A stretch of DNA of 64,000 bases from Thinopyrum elongatum (lineage: Eukaryota; Streptophyta; Magnoliopsida; Poales; Poaceae): the NCBI GenBank assembly GCA_011799875.1, contig JAAAXO010000128.1:62001-126000 (forward strand), written 5' to 3'. Shown here in pieces: positions 57,821 to 64,000 of the stretch (positions within the stretch are counted from its first letter, which is position 1; each line of letters opens with the position of its first letter). The notes under the pieces are model-generated. The model did not search any database. It saw only the letters and a list, made by a program, of their open reading frames with translations, and was not told the DNA's origin. The translations under genes and the position numbers were made by a program.

Positions 57821-58740
57821 TGAATTGAGGACTCAATACCATTGTACACCCACAGCCCCTGCTGTCAGTATACATCATGGACAATTACTAGAGCTCGCGC
57901 ACGCCAATTAAATATCAGGTACTTTCGTTTCTTGGTAATGATTCTAAAGTTCATGAGAATATGATGCTGCCTAAATTGGATACATTGTTGTTTGCTTACA
58001 ATGAAGGGCCTAGCTTGGACAAGAACAGAGGAACCTTGAGCAAGTTCAAGCATGGAGATGATGGCATGCGCAAGGGAACAAGAACGAAGTACAAGTGATG
58101 ATTTAGGACTTTGAAGCCACCATAAGGAGTGCAGGAAGCCTTGGACGAAATATACAAGATGTCACTCATAAATTTCGTCCAGAGGCTATTATAGGTGATG
58201 CTGTCACCCTATTATGGGCCAAGGCCCATGTAATTCGAAATACTGAGTATAGGCTTTTTTTTTAGAGTACGTTATGTGTTGGGAAACAAAGAGATAGGGT
58301 TGGTTTCGGACCCCTCCTTCAAGGGCCACGAAATTCCCCCTCTTCCTCCATATAACAGCCCTTAGGGCACCGTTTAGGACTTTGGGTTTTGTTTAGTTAA
58401 AAGTTTGCCATCCCTGCAACTTCGCGTACTTCGTTTGTGTTACCAACACCAGACCAAGACGCTTCAGAAACCCCACCTCGATCAATATTAATCATCTTAT
58501 ATTCGCAATATCCAGATTGCAAATCTTAGTTTCTTGTGTGTTCTTCGAGCGTGCAGGGAAATAGACCTTCGGGTCAGGTTGATTGTGCTCCAGCGTGGTC
58601 AATAACCTCTCAGGCGTTGGTTTTAGCGATTGCTTAAGGCGGCAACGTCCGTGCACGTTTGTAGTCGGATCGTCAAAAGTCTACTCCACCAAAACGATAG
58701 ATATCATTCATCGAAAGATCGGGACACCCCCTCCTCTTCA
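57821..58740 (+). repeat. 5' LTR of a third telescoped A element (noisy)
   Basis: It starts TGAATTGAGGACTCAATACC (a noisy TGATGAGGACATCAATACC) and ends CTCCTCTTCA, about 920 bp, followed by a PBS (58743-58752). TATA and poly(A) regions are recognisable but damaged. Confidence 0.82.
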
Positions 58741-59462
58741 AGTGGTATCAGATTCCCAGGTGCTCGGTGAGATTTACAGTTTTTCGTAGTTGTTAGAACG
58801 AGTCTGTTCTTCATACCTACAGTCCAGGAAAAAGCCAAAAAAAAAAATTTAGGGTAGTTCAATATCCGAACCAAATCTGAGCCTTTGCATAATCTTTTAG
58901 GGTTTTGCTTTGTTGAATTTGCCCGGTTGCACGTCGTCGTGTCAAGTGTGGTCGGTGCTTAGCATCTAGTTCTTTAGAGTGTCGAGTTTTGTTCACAAGT
59001 TGTCACGCCGCCGAGCAATCATCATCGCCCCTACCGTTTTATACCACCCACAGCTTATCTGCTATTTCTCTGAGTCCATGTACCACCACCGATCCGAAGT
59101 CCATATACCACCACACCGATCCGGGTCCAAACCACCACCAATTCGAGACCACAATATACAACCGTCATATTACCAATCACTAGTCGCGAGTTCACCAGAT
59201 TGTCATCTCTGCCACCACAGCGAGTCCGAGCCAGTAGTATTAGTCCTTTATTTTAGAGTTCCAGATCAGCGCGATATACGAGTCGGTGAACAAGTCGGAT
59301 TCCCAATTTTCGCGCTACCCGAAGAAGAAAAATAGTATCCAGTTTCAAAAAAAAAAAAAAACTAAGTCTGGAAAATTCGGACAGTGGCCAGTTTTTGTAG
59401 ACCATTTGTAGACTTTTTCGAAAAAAAAAAAATTGTTGCGGAGCAAAAAAAAAAAAGAGGAG

Positions 59463-59494
<32 letters not shown>

Positions 59495-59941
59495 AAAAAG
59501 AAAAAAATATTCAGAGTGTGTGCTCCCCTTTGTTTACGTGATGCAGCGCCGTGTGATTTTTGTTAGTTTAGGTTGCATGGTCTTAGAGGTATAGCCGGTA
59601 TAAGATAGAAAAGAGTGTCCGCAATAACAGTCGTTGAGAGTTTAGTTCAAAGTTGCATCTCTGAATTGATTATTGCTTGACACTTTTTGCTACCATATCA
59701 TAAGCCTTCCCAGCTCCAGATACATCTACATCGTTTTGCGTTGGACACCACCTGGCAATCGCTCTGTCCAAGCTCTGAGAGTTTTGACTACAAAGGTTGC
59801 CGATCCCACCACCTGCTGCTGGTAGTAAAATGGTAAGAATTTGAGATTTGCTTGGACGGATTGTGACACCACACACCCACCACCACTTTAGTAGTCTGTA
59901 GGATCATTATTCTTGTGTGTTCTATTGCGGTGCTAAACAAC
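58741..59941 (+). other. A1-type leader, noisy
   Basis: PBS 58743-58752, then leader sequence with a greatly expanded poly(A) stretch at about 59460-59508 where clean copies have short A-runs. No gene. Confidence 0.78.
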
Positions 59942-62900
59942 ATGCAGGATCACATAAGCCGACGAAGATTGACGAGGAGAACAATGTTTTGAACAGAAAC
60001 AAGGAGTCTGCAATGATATAATATTTCAGCAATATAGATATTGAGCGTGTGCCAGGGGATGGAGATGTGCTACTAACAGATTTTGAAGAGGCCATGGAGA
60101 AGATAGATGGCATTGGAGGAAGTCGTCGAGACAAAGCCGGTAAACAAAGTTATGAAATTGACAGCGGGTCTGCCCCAACCACCACCGGCGCCGCAACCTG
60201 TCGCCACTGGACAACGAACAACAAAAACGCCCACTGCCAAAGCAGTCAGTTTCGGGACGAGCGAACGCGTGTTCCTGCTGAGGATGGCCAAAATACTTCT
60301 GGGTGCTGGCATGTACTACTGTGAGGCTTCTTTTTGCTCATTGCTCCTAGTGTGGCTGCTGTTGCCCGAGAGGCGGATTGATGTACTCCTCGCGGGCGAT
60401 TATGTAGTGATTGCGGTATGATCAAAATCTGATAACTACGTGCAACCACCACAGCACACATAGGATCGTCGCAACAAATGCGAAAATGTAAACGACAGAT
60501 GACGTAGGCCCTGCAACCATACACTGATTCAGGTACGAGATCATGACCATCTTCCTAAAGAAAAATTGCAATTATTTACACACATTCAGAGGGTCGATAT
60601 AGTTCTTATGTTAGTTATCTACTTGGGAAGTTAGAAACGGAACGAAAGTGTTGTACATGTTTACACATATCACGAGGAAATGGATAACGACCATGTTCGC
60701 TGCTGCTGGTTTGTGCCTTTCGCACTAGTTTGCATGTAGTATGGTGGTCTTGAAAAATTGTAGTATATATTCCTCATTCCAGCTACGTGGGGTTCTCTGA
60801 CTTTGATAAACTGCTCATGCGTACTCATGGGTTCCACCAATATCAACGTTGAGAATTACTTCAAAAATTGCAGCGCGTTAATACAAGGAAAAAATTCTGT
60901 TAGAAAGAATATTATCAGGAATTACAAACTGGCAGATTAGAGGTGGACTATGGTGAGGAGAATGAAGCATGCTTTGCACGTTTCATGGGGGGGATTAAAT
61001 AGAGAGATTCAGACACCATTGTCGAAGAGTATAAGGAGTATAATAAATATCACTCGTAGTTCCATATGCGGTACAAGCTGAAAGTGAAGTGAAGGATAGA
61101 CAGGCAATTGGCGAGCGAATAATTTTTCTGCCGGTCCGATCTGCTTCACATGGACCACTTGCCCAACCCCACGCCCCCTTCAATCCTCTACCGCCCCATG
61201 CGACACGGCGTCGTCTATAGGAGCCTTTTTCTTCTGGTTCCCCCACCCCCCAACACTTACACCCCAGACTGACTTGAACATGCCGCCCCACACCCCATCT
61301 CCAAACGAGATACAAGATGTTTATAACCCCCCTGTGTGTATTTTTGTTGTTTGTTGGCACACCCCCACACCATCTTTGTCTTTCTACTGCCAAGTTACGC
61401 CAAACCTCTTCCCCCGGCCCTGTCCTAAGAACTCTTCTTCATCTATTGAATCAAACAGTTCGGCCACACAATTTATTATTCTGTGTGAGTTTTGTTTGCA
61501 CGGCGAAGAGAGGTCACGTCCTCGTCTGCCACGATTTCTGGGTGGCGCACTTCTGTAGCCCTATGACCTTCCCATCGTATCTGGGTTGTTGCTTTCTGTT
61601 CCCCCACCCGAGTCCCTGATCCACCGAGCCGCCGCTTGTTTGTCTTTATAGATTTTTGTTGCTACACACCAGTTGTTATTTTTTGCGCCGCGCGATTAGG
61701 GGCCCGTCACGACCCCTCCCATGTTCCACTGTTTTGGATTTTTCTTTTTTGTGATTCTATTCTACTCCATTGATGTTTTTTTTGACCAGAATATTGTTAT
61801 GGTTATGTTACTGGATGGTGTTAGGTCGTAGTTTGGGGAGGCGTGAGGGAACAGCCCAAAAACCAAAACCAACCACCAACCTTTATGCTCTTATTTACAA
61901 GTGAAGAACACGTGGTGTGGAGACTGATTCGGATCATGAGTGACGCAGAGATACTGAGTTGCTCCTGAAAGGACGCTGACAGGGTTTGTGAAAAGTATGA
62001 TAGAAAAAAGTTTAAGGTTGCTCAATGCAGGTTTTGACATGTGTTGCAGGTTCGCAACAAAGGCCGAGGCAAAATCAGCAGGCGCATAGTTGTTTCCAGT
62101 ATGCAATGGGAGGGTGAATGGAACGCGCTTGTTCTGCGTTCACTAATAGATGGAGGGAGACTTTGAGACACAGACGCTAAGCCATGGAGATGGTGGCGAA
62201 AGCTATCTCTCACCACAAGACACACCGAGTCCACACCTTACTAATCAAATGGTTCAACAACAGCGGGCAATGGTTAAGGTAACACGTTACTGTTCGTGTG
62301 CATTTTAGTATCTCTAACAGTATGCTGATATGTTGATTGTGATGTGCGGTAGAGTACCACATGCACAAAGCACTGTTCCATCCAATTACTTGGATTAGAC
62401 CTATCGGCAATTTGATAAAATTATGTACAAACCATGGTAGATTGAGATAGAGAAGAGAACAAACAATCAAGAGCAGATACTCGTGGTTCATAGGAAAAAC
62501 ATTTACAGTAGCTTGCTTTCCGCTAATGACTCCTGATTCTATTTTGTGAAAAGAGATTATTAAAAGAGGCTAAAAGTAAAGCCAATAAGCAGGCAGAAAA
62601 ATATAAGAATGCCATGAAAAATAAGATTTGTGCAAAACATTCCAAGAATTTTTTTTTTTTGAAAGAGCAAATGCAAAGAGCCTAATATAACCATATAGTG
62701 TTGCTCTTTGAAATAAATGAAAAGTTGCGATGCGTACTTTGGCCACCAAAAAAGCTAGCCTATGAATGATCTAGATTTAGCAAGTTTGTTTGGCTATGCT
62801 TTTGTGTTTCAAAGAGGGCGTGTATTTTCATTCGAGTGAGGACGTGACGCCTTACTCTTTTGACCCTGCTCTGGTTCCATGAATCATTTGCAGCAAAGAG

Positions 62901-64000
62901 TTGCGACGTCTTCCACAAGACGTGCCACAAGGCGATTACCACCTATTCGCGGGGGTGGTGGGAATTGATTTGGAGCATCAGATTTATTGTACTTAAGATT
63001 CCGGTTGCGCTTCGCTTGATCAACATGCCGTGCGCCCAACCGTACCCAATCAGAGGAGACGATAGGGAGATTAGTGCTGGTTATAGCCACTGACAGGTAC
63101 GTAGGGAGTGGCTCGACCAAAGGTTAATACCGCGACATCCCTTAGTCTTGTGCTGTTCATATTATTCTAAGTGCCGAAAAAGGAAGGTAGTCGCGTTATC
63201 TGTGTGTTGATTGTAGAGGAATTAATAATATACTATTCGTTATCGTATATTCCTAGACTAGATGATATGTTGATGAATTGAGTTGGCTCTACAATATTCT
63301 CCAAAGTTGCATTTGCGTTATTTAGTGGATTACCATAAAAATTGTTCTATGAAATTGGGGGGGAGGAATGGGGAAACAGCATTTAAAACAAAGTTTGGAT
63401 TATATTGAGTTGGTAGTTACCGCCTTTTGGGTTAACTAATGCACACCTAGTACTTTCTAGAGTAATGAACGAAAAGTTTTACGTGCTTTCATTGGACGAT
63501 TTGTGGGGTGGTAGTCTATTTTGATGATTATGACTGGATTTATAGCAGATTTTGGAGATGGAACATTTGGACAATTAGTGCTGTTGTTTTTATTGCTAAG
63601 TGGTGCACGTGTGTTTGGTACCTTGGTGAGAAGTGCACCCTTTTTGCACCGACCGAGTTATTCTTTTCTGGCTATGTTTGTACTCCACAGGGAATTGAAG
63701 TGATAAAAGCCAAGATGCAAGCTATTGAGAGTTGGCCACAGCCCAAACACGGGTCACCTCAAGTGAGGGTTGTCTTGGGACCTAGTGGTTTTTGGTTTCT
63801 ATAGGCGGTTTTGTGAGAGATTTCAGCACCATTGCGCAACCTCTCAAAGCTTACAAAGAAGGATGTGCCTTTTGGTTTGGGGTTGGGTAGTAGCTCACAG
63901 GAAGAAGCTTCACGGTATTTATTGAACAGATAAGTTGGACACATGCTCATTTACTCCAACTTCCCTGATTTTAATAGGACTTTGCGCTTGATGTGATGCT
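59942..64000 (+). pseudogene. A-family gag-pol, very noisy, to RNase H at the window end
   Basis: Gag and pol segments appear in normal order up to an RNase H match (GATGTGATGCT) at 64000. From the PBS on, this copy needs ~5260 bp for what takes ~4306 bp in the clean element (33797 to ~38102), an excess near 22%. The worst part, about 61140-61860, corresponds to the linker and CCHC region but is barely alignable and C/T-rich. Frames in this stretch should not be read as proteins. Confidence 0.7.

Noticed and set aside
55300..63950. Many 60-130-codon ORFs in the last 9 kb
   Set aside because: Clean copies show the same DNA is gag-pol; these frames are produced by sequence errors or antisense reading.

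Overview
The window is heterochromatic DNA from a flowering plant, almost certainly a grass, made of LTR retrotransposons nested inside one another. No host protein gene, tRNA, rRNA or CRISPR array was found. The dominant family ('A' below) is an autonomous Ty3/gypsy element. Its polyprotein runs gag, CCHC knuckle, protease, RT, RNase H and integrase. It carries no chromodomain after the GPY/F module; instead a [16 protein letters not shown] motif is encoded inside the 3' LTR. That layout is diagnostic of the centromeric CRM clade (CRM/CRR/Cereba type), so the window is probably (peri)centromeric. A second family ('B') is a 4.8-kb gag-only partner with related LTR ends and PPT, resembling the non-autonomous partners known for grass CRMs. 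A Pooideae/Triticeae-like source is a guess.

Layout. 1-14066: a scrambled mosaic of A and B LTRs (both orientations and two U3/U5 hybrids) joined at exact LTR termini to broken gag/pol pieces, with no matching target-site duplications (TSDs). 14067-15189: gag of an unrelated gypsy element. 15190-42032: one non-autonomous element of a third family, minus strand, with His/Asp/Cys-rich ORFs and no pol, split by two insertions. The first is a complete A element at 17285-25060 (TSD CATCA). The second is an 11-kb composite at 29583-40643 (TSD TCAAA), made of a hybrid LTR, an inverted 2360-bp pol fragment and a full A element with a nearly intact polyprotein. 42033 to the end: an A element that carries a complete B element (45444-50215, TSD ATTAC) and is interrupted in integrase by a second A element (53110), itself interrupted in RT by a third (57821). 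From about 54780 the sequence fills with indels, mostly insertions, and looks like uncorrected read sequence.

How the parts work together. A copies supply reverse transcriptase and integrase; B copies share the PPT and LTR ends and are probably mobilised in trans. Hybrid LTRs whose crossover sits at the predicted start of R indicate that A and B RNAs were co-packaged and exchanged at first-strand transfer. Nonsense codons in A copies are mostly CAG to TAG, as expected from deamination of methylated CHG sites.
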